64,000 nucleotides of DNA from Dermacentor variabilis (taxonomy: Eukaryota > Arthropoda > Arachnida > Ixodida > Ixodidae), in the NCBI RefSeq assembly GCF_050947875.1, contig NW_027460335.1, positions 10,617,928-10,681,927 of the forward strand, in the 5' to 3' direction. The position numbers and the translations under genes were made by a program. The notes beneath the pieces are model-generated. The model searched no databases and was not told the DNA's origin. It worked only from the letters and a program-made list of their open reading frames with translations. The first letter of the stretch is position 1, and every line of letters begins with the position of its first letter. Of this stretch, positions 11,910 to 22,469 are shown one piece after another.

Positions 11910-12968
11910 CTCGTTGTTCCATCATTGCCACAACGAGCCGACTGCTGGGCACTTCGGCTACACTCGCGCACTGGCACGGATTCGGCAGACTTACCACTGG
12001 CCGAGACTTACTGCGGTCGTTAAACGTTACGTTCAGACATATCTGGATTGCCAACGTCGCAAGCCCCCATCCGTCCAGCCGGCCAGTCTACTGCACCCTG
12101 TCAAAGTACCGGCCACCCCACTTGCACAAGTAGGCGTGGATATTTTGGGCCCCTTAACGACGTTTACTACCGACAATAGGTGGATAATCGTCGTCACGGC
12201 TTATCTCACTAGTTATGCCGAGGGAGGTGTTCTGCAACGGGCAACAGCAGATTAAGCGGCACGATTTTTTGTCAAAACCATCGTTTTAAGGCATGGCGCT
12301 CTCGCAGTAGTCGTCACGGACCGAGGTACTGCGTTCATGGCCAAGTTTTTCGCTATCGTTCTACGTCTAAGTGGCACCGCCAACCGGAAGAAAACTGCGT
12401 ATCATCCCCAAACAAACGGACTCACGGAATGACTCAATAACACACTGATATCGTAAGCATGTACGTAGATGTAGAGCACAAGAACTGGGACGACGTTTTA
12501 CCTTATGTCACCTTCGCGTACAACACGGCTCGTCGAGAGACCACTCGCAAGACACCCTTCAGTATTGTATACGGCCGGAAGGTTACGACAGCATTAGACG
12601 CAGAGCTCCGTCATAAATTTTATAAACACGAGGCTGGTGCTGAAGAGATCACACAATGAGCAGATACAGCTAGGGAGCTTGCGCGTCTGCGAATCCACCA
12701 ACAGCACTGTGACGCCAGACGCTACAATCTTGAGCACAAACCCGTAACCTACAACATCGGTGACAAGCTGTTGGTCTGGACACCTATTCGTCAGCGTGGG
12801 TTCTCTGAAAAGCTGCTGCGCAAATACTCCGGGCTCTACATACTTCTCCGACGCATCAGTCACGTCAACTATCAAGTCGTTCCAGACGGCTCTCACCATT
12901 CAAAGCGCCGACGGCATTTATCCGAGGTCGTTCACGTGCTTCGTATGAAGCCATACTATGAAGACTGA
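11910..12968 (+). pseudogene. Gypsy integrase, frameshifted
   Basis: Continuing from the RNase H segment, the HHCC region reads H..PTAGHFG and YLDCQRRK, so the first zinc cysteine of the CxxC pair appears lost. The core keeps VGVDILGPL, VVTDRGTAF and HPQTNGLTE, i.e. the D, D and E positions. It is interrupted by stops (after RATAD at 12255 and after NGLTE near 12430). The C-terminal part resembles the GPY/F module (LWSGHL...RKYSGLYILLRR) and ends near 12968. Confidence 0.8.
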
Positions 12969-13042
12969 CAAGACTGCACATTTTATCGCTGGTTTCTAAG
13001 CCTCTATCATCAGGACGATGATCTTCCTAAAGGGGGAGGAAA

Positions 13043-13224
13043 TGGCGCTACTATATTTGGGACAACTTTATTGCAGCGGGCATGTGCCAGTGGGCACGAG
13101 GTTGAAGTAGCGCGGGTTTTGGATACGCGTGCAGACAAATAAACGTTGTAGGACTTTCTTTGACGACTTATAAGTATATGTTGCTGGTGCTGCTGCGCAT
13201 CCTCGTGGATCCCACGTCGTTACA
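13043..13224 (+). repeat. Probable 3' LTR of the truncated Gypsy
   Basis: The segment begins TGGCGCTACTATATT directly after a polypurine tract and ends CGTTACA. It contains an AATAAA poly(A) signal at ~13138. No 5' partner LTR is in the window, so the borders are inferred from TG/CA ends and position. Confidence 0.55.
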
Positions 13225-13256
13225 TTATGTGCAAATATTTAAATAGTGTTCTTACA

Positions 13257-13300
13257 TGACAGAGAGAGAGCGGCAAATTAGAGAAAGGCAGGGAGGTTTA
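13257..13300 (-). mobile_element. Short 3' terminus of an I-type LINE
   Basis: The run of GA repeats followed by ...GAAAGGCAGGGAGGTTTAC matches the 3' end of the I-type LINE at 55526-55565 (GA run, then GGACAGGGAGGTTAATC). It is a drastically 5'-truncated dead-on-arrival copy. Confidence 0.5.
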
Positions 13301-14269
13301 CAAAGTTTCATTAGAATATTTGTCCTAAACTTGTTAGTTTCATGGCCTTTACATTTTTCATATCAGCAGCAGACACTCCTTCGCTGGTTTCAAAGTGATA
13401 TAGTTCTAAAGTTGCTGTGTTTTTTTACGTATTAAATAAACAGAAAATCCGGAAGCATTGATATCAGTTATTTCGGACGCACATTTTGAAACCTCCGAGC
13501 ATGTACTTTTATGAAAAAAATGCATATTTCATTTGTATTCATAATGCATAGCTTTCAAGAATTCATTTTCAGCATCTTTGGCAATGGCAATGCAGTTATT
13601 ATTATTGTATTTGATTCCTTGACAAATTCTATCACGAGGATGCAGAGCCGCAACGTCAGCCCTCCGAGACGACCACAATTTGAGGTTACGTCACTGATTA
13701 CAAGATATAATCACAGAACTTTCTTTGCTACTATAGACTAAGTGCTATTTAAAGGTGAAACGCCATGTTACATGGACGCTCTATAATATTGGGCAGGAGA
13801 AGAGATTCATAGGAAAGAACACCAAAAAGGCCAAAAGAACACTTAAACAGCATATTCGATCAAGCATCACAAGAAATGGCTGCGCTGCGGGGCCAACAAT
13901 TCTGTGGCTGAATGTCATAGTAGACGTCCAAAAAAAAAGAGAACATGCCCCAATGCTAAACATTGCTCTCACATTTATTGTTTCACCTTCGAGGCGAAAC
14001 TGATAGTTATTTACGCATATTATTCACTTGTGTCTTCAAGAAATGTAACAGGCTACATTTTTCTCACTTAAATTTTCTGTCCCCATTAAAGAGCAACAAG
14101 CCAGGTCGCCTTCAGATATTTAAGTTATGTACATAGCATATGTCCTACGACGATAATCTTTTTATGAATTCTGTAGTAGCTGGATAGAAGTAAACATTCA
14201 AGAGGCAGTTAGTTATCTCTACGTGGATGAATACGAAAGCATTGCGACAACCGCGCGATGCATAGAATT
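13301..14269. other. AT-rich stretch, no recognised gene
   Basis: Near 13755-13990 a short segment is flanked by weak inverted GGTGAAAC/GTTTCACC words, which could mark a miniature element. The match is only ~9 bp and the open frame inside it shows no domain. Confidence 0.35.
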
Positions 14270-14720
14270 ATGCCGCAGCACAAGGTCGTAGGTTCGACTC
14301 CCACTATCGGTCGATTGTCCGGCTGCCAGGAAAAATCATGGGCTCGAGTCCCTACATAACTCTACCTTAATTTATGTACCTTATTTAGCTTCACCCTAAT
14401 TAATAGCAAAGGTGATGGGCTCGACTCCCACCATATGTCGTTGGTTCGGGTGCCTTGATTAGCTATGTCCTAATGAATCTCGTCTTAAAGCCAAATTTCG
14501 TGAGTTCAACTCCCACCAAATGTAGTTGGTTCGAGTGCCTTAACTATATATTACTTAACAGTTCATTAATGACCTCTTCAAGCAAGAAAACATGGGATAA
14601 ATATATCTTAATTTAATGTACCTTAATTACCATCGCCTTAACTAAGAGAAGGTCGAGGATACGTAGCCTTAGTTAACACCAAAGGGCGTGGGTTCCAGTT
14701 TCGACATTGGTCTAGGGTTC
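14270..14720. repeat. Degenerate minisatellite with tRNA T-arm-like words
   Basis: Irregular units of ~70-130 bp repeat the phrase GGTTCGACTCCCACC, then GTNGTTGGTTCGAGTGCCTTAA, then (C)TTAATTAACACCAAAGG. The GGTTCGA.TCC word resembles the Pol III B box/T arm of tRNAs, but I can fold no cloverleaf. The same units reappear at 25240-25340 and 26680-27190. Confidence 0.65.
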
Positions 14721-17081
14721 GTAGCCATTTCGAGACATCATTTCGTCACACCGAAAGCACCATACTTTGCGTCTCATTAGCAATTTAATCATTTCCATTG
14801 TAAAGTGACATCTTAGGAGATGAGCTTCTCCTCTCCAACAGATGCTCTCTCTCGCTCTTTGTCTCTCCTGAGAGGGCCGAATTCTCATTTCTTCATTGTC
14901 CCGTCTTCGCAATACCGTGTGATTTTATTTGTCCGCCTCGTTCTCTTGCTGCGCCAAGCATTCCAACAAGCTGCTCTGGACCCTCTGCATTTTATGCGTA
15001 CGCACTATTTCTTGCACTTCTGCAGACCTTTGGTGCCCATGCGGCATGCGACGCGGGAGCGCTGTCGCGAATGACGTCTCTCTCTCGCCTAACCGGTGAC
15101 TTCTTCGACGAGCACGCTGGTTTTGCTTGCATTTTCCGTTGGTTTTGCGGGGAAAACCAGTGTAGTACATTGCACACACGACTGCCAGAGCATGAACCAC
15201 GCACAATGGTTATCTCTTTCGCTTGCCCGAACCTAAAAGTAACTTAGGGAGGGATGACGATCTCTAGACCAGAGCTTAATTTTGGGCAGGTCATATCGAG
15301 CACGTTGTGCGCGTGCGCAAAATTATGTCTCATATACACCGGCACCCTATATCTTGAAGTAAACATGCATTGCGTTTGAGCTTAGTGCATCTGAACATGT
15401 GGGCAGGAGATTTACTGTGGGCAATGGCATGTGATGGAGGCAGGCAGCAGGGCAACACAAGTAATCTACTTGTCAGTTTGAGAATCATCTGTGCTGGGTT
15501 TTCGTCAATCTTTCTGTTATGCGAAAGCATCCGATGACCCATTGAGCGAAAAAGGGCGGCGTCTGTAGCAGGGGAAAGGCACCTAAAATCCCACTGGCTG
15601 CGACGCCGCATCACGTGTGCGCCTCGACGATGCAGAGCGGGCGAAGGGTCGGTGTTGCGTGGCATCGCGACGACGACGCGCCACCAGAGCTCCTCGGTGG
15701 AGCATATAAGGCGATGAGACGCAGCGGGGGGCGTTATCTTCTTTTGAAGCTGTGGCGTGACTCATGCGTGAGGGTTCGCCCGTCTCACTCTTGGAAGCCG
15801 GCGCACGGTGCATGTCTCTAACCTAACCAGGCTGGGGTTAGCTGCTGCGGGCACATGCCAGCCTTGTTAGCCGCTGATGCTTCCGGTCATGCGGTACCCG
15901 TTGCTTTTGAGCAATATCGTACAATATGCAGCCAACGCGCTAACTTAGAAACTGTACAAAATATAACCCACGGAAAATACATCTGAAACATGATAACATA
16001 CCCCGGAGCGAAACTCGAAAGCATTACTCGCAGGCCAAAACTCGAGCGGCGTTCAAATATACATTAATGCTTTTGCTTCTGCAATTCATACGTAGTGCTT
16101 AGGTGTCCTCGAATTTTTTGGCATTGAGGGTTGCTGATTGCCCCAGCTCTTCGTCCTTTCTTTTCGCATACAGCGTCGGGCCGCAGGGATATAGTGTCTT
16201 CATTTATAAGAGGTTTTCAGAGAGCAACTGCTGCCGTGCCTTCAGGTAGTCGTTGCCTTTGTCGGAGGAACGCCATACGATGTGTAGTTGCTTTGCACAC
16301 TTCGTCGTATTGCAATCATAAACTAACAAACAAAGATGCAATCACGATCGTTTCTGGAAAGTACATTATTTGCGATGGAAGAACAATGAGTTTCTCTTCG
16401 ACATCTATGTACTACATGCGCCCTTCTACCGCCACAGAACCAATGATCAGTAACGTCACATCATTGACGTTGCTTAGCAGGACATTTCACGTGGTTCATT
16501 TCAACCTACTCCCTTTCAGCTGCATGTAATAACTTTGTGTGCTCGTTTCATCTGTCTGCTATGAGTGTATTAGTGCATGTGCTTTGGTCATCTCAATCCT
16601 TCTTTCGTAGCCCGTGGCGCCTGTCTAGCAGCCAATTTCTCTAGGTACGCCTACCAATAACCTTCTGCGTGTTCGCGCATTTGGCAGTATACTGCGTGAC
16701 CTGCATTGCTTACTTGAGACTATTTGGTTTGAGATAATTGTTTAGGACACAATAGATACAGCAAGTAGTGGGAATCGCATCGCACTGATTATTCTGGAGT
16801 CTACATTCCGAGGCTATTGGCGAATGACACACAGCGCCACGGTCCGATCATTTTACCTATGAATACAAGGAATGACAAATTCTTTATCATTTTGCTAAAA
16901 ACGGTTTCTCGCTGTAAAGTGTCATATTGTCTTAATTTCTATGACACCAAAACACAGTGGTAGCCTGAATTTTTCAAGCTCCACGTTCTCCTGCGCATCT
17001 TCTTTGCCAAACGCGTGACACACGTATCCAATACATCTATCGTAATCCGAGCGAAATAATAAACATTCATTTTGTACGCAG
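14721..17081. other. Gene-poor stretch with a GC-rich patch
   Basis: A GC/CpG-richer patch at about 15560-15830 contains a TATA-like word (CATATAAGG near 15698) and could be a promoter or solo LTR, but no partner feature confirms either. A 132-codon open frame at 16131-16529 shows no domain. The last ~25 bases before 17082 look like a splice acceptor. Confidence 0.35.
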
Positions 17082-17228
17082 CTGCTGAAGAGCGAAGAAG
17101 ACCTAATAATGGTGGGCGTTTCGGGAGACATGTACCGATGGGCTCCGGTCAGCTGCTACAAATCTGAATTTATTAAATATCAAAATAACAAACTCCAGCG
17201 CACCATACAATACGAAACAGGTCGCTAC
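17082..17228 (+). CDS. Candidate internal exon of a small secreted-type protein
   Basis: The 147-bp segment is open for all 49 codons. It is preceded by a pyrimidine-rich acceptor ending TACGCAG (17075-17081) and followed by a GTGAGT donor at 17229. The translation begins LLKSEEDLIMVGVSGD and has one cysteine, in PVSCYKSEF. Its C-terminal part is KLQRTIQYETGRY. The alternation of hydrophobic and polar residues around a single cysteine is compatible with a beta-barrel exon such as tick lipocalins, but I cannot demonstrate that. The exon's second half is inside a tandem duplication, so a damaged second copy lies 284 bp downstream. Phase cannot be fixed without the neighbouring exons. Confidence 0.4.
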
Positions 17229-17711
17229 GTGAGTACCGTTCCATTTTTCTTTTGAGCTACATTCCGAAGCAGTTCAATTGTGAAATATTTATCAGGCTGC
17301 TGAAACAGGTTGAGTGAAAGTATTCTGTTCAAACCAGTGAGGTCAACAGCCCTTGAAGATAGTGTAATGACTATCTGGTGTTATTTCGCGGTTAAGTAAA
17401 TTTTCGATAGTTCAGGCAGGTTTCAATGCTACAAATCTGCTACAAATCTGAATTTAGTGAGTATAAAGGAATGAAACTCCAGCACACCAAACAATACGAC
17501 ACAAGTCGCTACGTGAGTACAGTCCAATTTTTTTTAGCTGCATTCCGAATCAGTTAAATTCTGCAATATTTATCATACCGCTCGAACAGGCTGCATGAAA
17601 GACATCTCTTCAAACCAGTGATGCCACAGCCCTTCAAGATAGCGTAATGACTATCTGGTGTTAACCCACGTTTAAGTCAATTTTCAATAGTTCAGCCAGT
17701 TTGCTATGGTG
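17155..17711 (+). repeat. Tandem duplication of ~273 bp covering half an exon and its donor
   Basis: Copy 1 (17155-17427) and copy 2 (17439-17711) align end to end at roughly 80-85% identity, with an 11-bp stutter (GCTACAAATCT) at the junction. Each contains the exon end, the GTGAGTAC donor and ~200 bp of intron-like sequence (shared TGACTATCTGGTGTTA). Confidence 0.85.
17439..17512 (+). pseudogene. Second, 5'-truncated copy of the candidate exon
   Basis: The duplicated exon end stays open and keeps the donor at 17513, but the acceptor and first half are missing because the duplication breakpoint lies inside the exon. About nine of the 20 residues after CYKSEF's phenylalanine-glutamate region differ from copy 1. 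It could only be spliced with a new acceptor. Confidence 0.4.
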
Positions 17712-18094
17712 TGCTTGTACTCACCGTGCGCACAATAACACTTCAAGTGGAGTCAATGTTTAACGCATACAGATTACCTGACCTGGTAAGACCATGCTGA
17801 CTACTGGGCGTTTAGGTGAGTTCCTGTCGTACTGCAAAAATTCCAAACACCCTCAGGAATGAAAAAAAAAATTCACGCAGAAGCTTTGCTATGGTTGCCT
17901 AAATATGTGTAAGCATTGTTGTACTTCGTCGTCTTCACGCAGCTAGGGGTCAGTATGAATCTTACCAAACGTGATCCGACTAGTGTAAATGTGTATCATT
18001 CTTTGTCGGACTAGATCTATGCCTTATTAACTATTACCTGCCGTTATATACCTTATGGCAATTGCTCTAATCCTTACCAACCCTTTTCTGTGCT

Positions 18095-18410
18095 TCAATC
18101 AATCAGTCAATCAATCAAGGTATTTTATTCCCACCATAATAGTCGGGGGTCACGCACGCGAAAAGCGCAATAATGCACCTTCAAGGCGCTTGGTAGCTCT
18201 TGCTCAAGGTAGCATACGCAAAATTTATTTATAACATGCGAAAAACATAGCAAATATAAATAACAAACATTCTAAACTAGTACAGAAAAATTATTGACAT
18301 AAAATGCTGACAAACATAACCGATGCATACATGTAACATAAGTCGGTGTAATTAGAAGCAGTAAACACAGGAATGACATCACATAGTTACAGCACAGTAG
18401 CAATTGATAA
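18095..18410 (-). mobile_element. LINE 3'-end-like segment with (TCAA)n tail
   Basis: TCAATCAATCAGTCAATCAATCAAGGTATTTTATTCCC read on the minus strand is a (TTGA)n tail following a T-rich 3' end, as in CR1-type LINEs. No coding remnant is visible in the segment beyond it, so the call is tentative. Confidence 0.35.
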
Positions 18411-18418
18411 GACGACAA

Positions 18419-18448
18419 AATAATAATAATAATAATAATAATAATAAT
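18419..18448 (+). repeat. (AAT)10 microsatellite
   Basis: About ten uninterrupted AAT units. It lies just before a LINE 3' fragment that itself ends in (ATT)n. Confidence 0.95.
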
Positions 18449-18469
18449 TACCGCTTAATAATAATCCGC

Positions 18470-18849
18470 GTTCAGCCACAAGGTATGGCGCGGCCAGGCG
18501 CTGTGCTTATGTGCCTGACATATTTAAAAAATTACCCGAAGAAATCTTTAACGCGACATCAAAAAGCACGCTCAAACACTTCTTAAAGCAGCTAAAGTAA
18601 AATTACCCTCTTTTACATTTCTTTTGCATCGCAATATTTACCTCTTCAACTTTTGTTATATGCAGATAGTCAAATGTTATCTTGTTCTTTTCAATTTTTT
18701 GCCTTTCATTTTTATTTACTTTTCTCTTCTCCATTTCTCATCAATTGATGTTTTCGCTTTGTCTATCACAATCATTCGCACGGTCCTACAAGCCAACTGA
18801 GGCTTAGACCGGCCTGCTTGTGTTATTTTGTATATTTTGTGGCAATAAA
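18470..18849 (+). mobile_element. 3' end of a CR1/Jockey-type LINE, plus strand
   Basis: The first ~120 bp encode a decayed C-terminal tail of RT type ending ...STLKHFLKQLK-stop in one frame (18505-18600). A ~250-bp 3' UTR follows, with GAGGCTTAGACCGGCCTGCTTGTG and an AATAAA signal directly before the microsatellite. The coding similarity is to the LP..I..AS.S.FK..LK tail of LINE ORF2 proteins. Confidence 0.6.
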
Positions 18850-18879
18850 CATTATTATTATTATTATTATTATTATTAA

Positions 18880-18956
<77 letters not shown>
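18850..18956 (+). repeat. (ATT)n microsatellite tail
   Basis: About 35 ATT units with one interruption (AAT near 18878) directly follow AATAAAC of the LINE 3' UTR, so the tract is the element's own tail that expanded. Confidence 0.95.
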
Positions 18957-18959
<3 letters not shown>

Positions 18960-20153
18960 AAACTAAGAACACAAATCGTACATAAATACGTAATGGAAGA
19001 AAACATGGCAATCAGAGGCCGAATCTTATAACGGTTCGGTTGGGGAACCGTTCTTTTGGCCTCACCTGATTGGCTAAAATTTTGATTACGTCACAGGTCG
19101 TCAGAGGCAGCGGGGCGGTATTGCAATTTTTGAATACGTCATGCATCTGTCAGTCATCTTCATAGTGAACCGGTCGTAGAAACCTGCGAACGGGTAGTCC
19201 GCTTTGGGTTCCGTTGCTGTGGCTTGGCGGTTTGCTTGCGACCCTGGCCGCGCGCGCCTGTCGCGCCACCCCGGAGACACGCGGGCATCGCGCGCGCGTG
19301 CGTTGGTTGCTTCGGAGGCTATTACTTGCCTTTGTCGCCTGCTTGACCTTGCTCTTTCGGTGTGGACCACGGCTGGAAGTGCGATACGTGTTCGAAGAAG
19401 TGACGGATAATGAGTCGCACCACACTTGCCGGCTTTCTAAATAGACCTTTTACAGGCTACGCTATCAAATGGAGGAGACTCGAGTGCAAGCGTACCAGTG
19501 GTCATTCCACTTAGAGGAATGAATATTGCGTCTCCGGCCTGCAGCTCCCTTTGGTCGGTCGTTCGCGAAGCATTTATCGGAATGGCCCAGATCTCTGCTG
19601 CCGACAATGTCCACAAAAGTTGCTCTCACAATTACTGCGTTGGCCGGTAGAAGGGCTGGGTCAGCTTTCCCGTGACCTCCGCTTCAAAGCCAATTACAAG
19701 CAGATATTTGCATAGTAAGATCGAATTCCCAGTGATATCGCCAGCGTGAATATTTCGCAGATCGCCGTTCTGCAATCAGAAGAGTTCAACCTAGGCTGTG
19801 TCAGCGCTTCCTTCGTTCGGCTGATAAAACTATGCAGTCAGGACGGAAATATGGAGAGAAAGCTTTAGCTCCGCGCCAACTTTGATTTTCATATTCAAAT
19901 TTGTAAAACGCAGACATTATCGTATGAGACAACTGCTTCCCCGATTTTAATGAAATTGGAGGCATTTCAACGAAGATGTTATGTACAAGAATTTGCCGTT
20001 TGAGGTAACCACATGCCTTAAGGGATTTCACAAGTCACAGTCGCAAATTAAGGTAGATTTGCGAGCCTGTACAATGCATCAGTTGAATATCTATTTTTAG
20101 CCATTTCGCCCGTTTTCATGGGCAGTGGCTGGACGTCGGCCGTAGGCGATACA
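18957..20153. other. Intergenic stretch with a CpG-rich island
   Basis: Between about 19190 and 19420 the sequence is GC-rich and dense in CpG (GCGCGCGCCTGTCGCGCC and similar), unlike its AT-rich surroundings. This could be a promoter-type island or the 5' end of a DNA transposon. A hairpin word (AACGGTTC...GAACCGTT) sits near 19031-19052. No gene start could be supported. Confidence 0.35.
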
Positions 20154-20304
20154 AGATAAGCGCTTAGAACGACAGAAAGCTGAGCTAGTTGGTAATGATT
20201 CATTATGCAAAATAGAAGTGAGGAACTGAAGGGAGCACTGAGGCGAAAAAAGAAAGAAGACACAAAACTCATCTGCGCATGCTCAGGAATGGTAACACCA
20301 CGTG

Positions 20305-20700
20305 TCAATAGGGTACACGTGCCGGTCTACATGAGAGATAACTGTTAAGGCACTTCATCTCTTCCTTATGTAAAGTAATCGAAGGCTGACTCACGCACGC
20401 ACTTCCACCATTGTAGATATGACATGCCTCTACCATAAGACGCGTATCTTCATTCTTATGCCTGTACAATATCGCGCATTCGTCTAACTCTGGCGTGCAA
20501 TTACAATCTCGGCAATGTAGCGAAAGATTAGAAGGCGATCCACCGTTTAACGACCTTTTATGTTCCATTAGCCTCTGATTGATACACCGTCCCGTTTGCC
20601 CTACGTAGAACTGGCCACAATTAAGGGGAATTTTGTACACCAAACCCATACGACAGTCAGTAAAACTGTTGTTCTTATTGTGCTTTACCGGACAAATATC
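20305..20700 (-). pseudogene. GIY-YIG endonuclease domain of the Penelope-like element
   Basis: Minus-strand frame open from the linker CPVKHNKNNSFTDC through MGLVYKIPLNCGQFYVGQTGR to a stop at 20305. The motifs are VYKIPL and FYVGQTGRC (the GIY and YIG strands), then NQRLMEHK and EDTRLMVEA, which supply the arginine, histidine and catalytic glutamate positions of the family. In Penelope-like elements this domain nicks target DNA to prime reverse transcription. Key residues seem retained. The connection to the RT upstream is broken by a frameshift/stop near 20756. Confidence 0.85.
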
Positions 20701-20755
20701 TGTTCGTTTTTTTGCCTTTTACCCGCTGCTGTTTATTCTGTATTCTGTATCTTAC

Positions 20756-21450
20756 CTAGCTTATTGTGAGCAGTGAAAGCAGCTTTAACATCATATCTAC
20801 TAGCAACTTTTTAAGCCTGTGCGACACTGAATGAATATACCGAATAGCCACTACTCTTTTTTTGCTATTACTGCTTTCTGTAATCACGTCCGTCCTTCTC
20901 GAAACCGACTCCTTTAGGCGCTCAGCCACAGTGGCCACCGCTACACTAGGATAACCTGCTTCTAATAGGCGCCGGACCTGCGCATTAAAACTGGCGCTCA
21001 TTTTGTGCATGCAGGATCTGGTGAGCGAAGACTTAAGGCACGACATGGCAATTCCGTTTTTTACTAATTTAGAATGCTTGGATTGAAAGTTCAGCAAGGG
21101 CTTCAAAGATCTTGGGCAGTACTGCGAACAAACATGATTTTGTTCGAAGATCAAGGAAATGTCAAGAAACTGAATTACGGGTCGCTGAGGAAATTCCTTG
21201 GTAAACTTTAATCCTCCCTCATAAAGTTTAAATTGCTCACTTACTGAGGTAGCAGCGGAATCGAATTCTTCCCTATTGCAGAAAATCAGGTAATCATCAA
21301 CGTAACAAAATATCTTGATAACGCTATCACCTAAGGCTTTCTCTAAGCAGTTGTCAACCTTACTCAGGTAAATGTTGCTAAGAATAGGGGCAACCTTTGA
21401 GCCAATACAAATACCTGATTTCTGCAGAAAAACGCCATCTCTTCACCCAA
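20756..21450 (-). pseudogene. Penelope-type reverse transcriptase, C-terminal half
   Basis: The frame reads GICIGSKVAPILSNIYLS, then the catalytic YVDDYLIF (codons at 21290-21304), FKLYEGGLKFTKEF and FLDISL. It then continues into the helical thumb (NAQVRRLLEAGYPSVAVATV) before the stop at 20756. These are hallmark blocks of Penelope-like RTs. The fingers and the first palm motif are absent because the element is truncated at ~21455. Any open frame at 20756-21154 is only the last part of this domain. Confidence 0.85.
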
Positions 21451-21830
21451 TCAGTGGCGTTCGTGTTGTCCACTTCTCTAATCTTGTGTCCTGTCTGAAC
21501 GCCTCACTTCTATTTTGCATAATGAAGATAAGCGCTCAGAGATTCGTTGTCGCAAGTTACCACAGCAGAGCTGAACAAAAATTATGCAGAAACTATTATT
21601 TTTATTTTTATTTTATTTATAATACTGTCAGCCCATGAAGGGCCATTACAGGAGCGGAAAATACAAACACATACAAGGATACAGTGACAACAAAAGCAAG
21701 TAAATGAACAACTGCAGACATTTCAGCAGGGACGCGAATCAGTTTATATTATATGCACCTTACAAACTTCCCCCCAAAAATAAGAAACCAAATGAAGAGA
21801 TACACCTTTGGCAAAGTTATGATATACATA

Positions 21831-22469
21831 TTAGTTAGCGGCAAAAAGAATAACGAGTACACATTGGAAAAATTCCTCTACGCATGAGGCCGACATGACC
21901 GAGTCGGGGAGCGCATTCCATTCCGTAATACCTCTCGGGACAAAGCTGTACTTAAAACAGTCATTTCTGACTTGAGGGGGTGTGATGTACTGGCTATGAC
22001 GATGTCTGGATATTTCATTTGTCGAAATTTTGAAGAAGTTGTGTTTGTCCATAAGCAAGTGACCATTAATGATAAGGTAAATTAGTTTCAGTCGCTCATA
22101 CCTGGTACGTAAGTCTAGCGGAGGTAAGTCGGCAAGTTTACAAAGTTCAGTGGGGGATTGGCAGTAGCGTTACTTGTTAAATATGAACCTTGATGCTAAC
22201 CTCTGGATTCTGTCAATTTTGTGTTGGTTCGATTTAGTGTAGGGATCCCATACAGCTTTAGCATACTCCAAGGTAGGACGTATTAAGGATTTATATGCTA
22301 AAGTTTTGACCCCAGGTGTCGACGCATTTATATTCCGTCTTAGGCTCCAGAGCGCTTTGCTGGCCTTACCACATACAGCATCAATGTGTTGATTCCATCT
22401 GAGGTCAGAAGTGAACGTTACTCCTAGATACTTATGTTTATCGACTCTGCTAATAGTTATACTATTCAT
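21831..22469 (-). pseudogene. CR1-like LINE, RT thumb and C-terminal region
   Basis: Residues from HKYLGVTFTSDLRWNQHI and KALWSLRRN to LIRPTLEYAKAVWDP (22469-22170) form the post-catalytic region typical of CR1/Jockey ORF2. After a stop the C-terminal block continues at 22058-21831 (NDCFKYSFVPRGITEWNALP). Confidence 0.8.

Larger units (their letters stand above)
10895..13224 (+). mobile_element. 5'-truncated, degenerate Ty3/Gypsy element with probable 3' LTR
   Basis: The fragment starts abruptly inside the RT palm (MDTVLSGLKW, then YFDD near 10940). It continues through the RT connection, RNase H and integrase to a GPY/F-like C-terminus ending near 12968. Next come a purine tract (AAAGGGGGAGGAAA, 13029-13042) and a probable LTR. 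Several frameshifts and stops make it inactive. The protein is clearly related to, but well diverged from, the Gypsy at 27702-33192. Gag, protease and the 5' LTR are absent, so this is a deletion derivative or broken copy. Confidence 0.85.
20154..21540 (-). mobile_element. Penelope-like retroelement (RT + GIY-YIG), 5'-truncated
   Basis: The element lies between near-identical flanks AGATAAGCGCTYAGA (20154-20168 and 21526-21540, one mismatch), a plausible target duplication. Its ends carry 24-bp perfect inverted repeats, TCATTATGCAAAATAGAAG... at 20199-20222 and its complement at 21502-21525. A ~35-bp extension lies outside the left repeat. On the minus strand the order is terminal sequence, RT, CxxKH linker, GIY-YIG nuclease, terminal sequence. 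The RT is missing its N-terminal half, so the copy is truncated. The frame changes between RT and nuclease, so the copy is inactive. The termini recur without coding sequence at 9451-9622. Confidence 0.88.

Noticed and set aside
14283..14310. tRNA gene candidate around a GGTTCGACTCC word
   Set aside because: No acceptor, D-arm or anticodon arm can be folded; the word belongs to a minisatellite.
16131..16529. 132-codon open frame
   Set aside because: No domain, no convincing splice pair and no neighbours; chance or decayed sequence cannot be excluded.
18716..19011. Minus-strand frames of almost only Asn or Ile
   Set aside because: They are readings of the (ATT)n microsatellite of the LINE tail, not genes.
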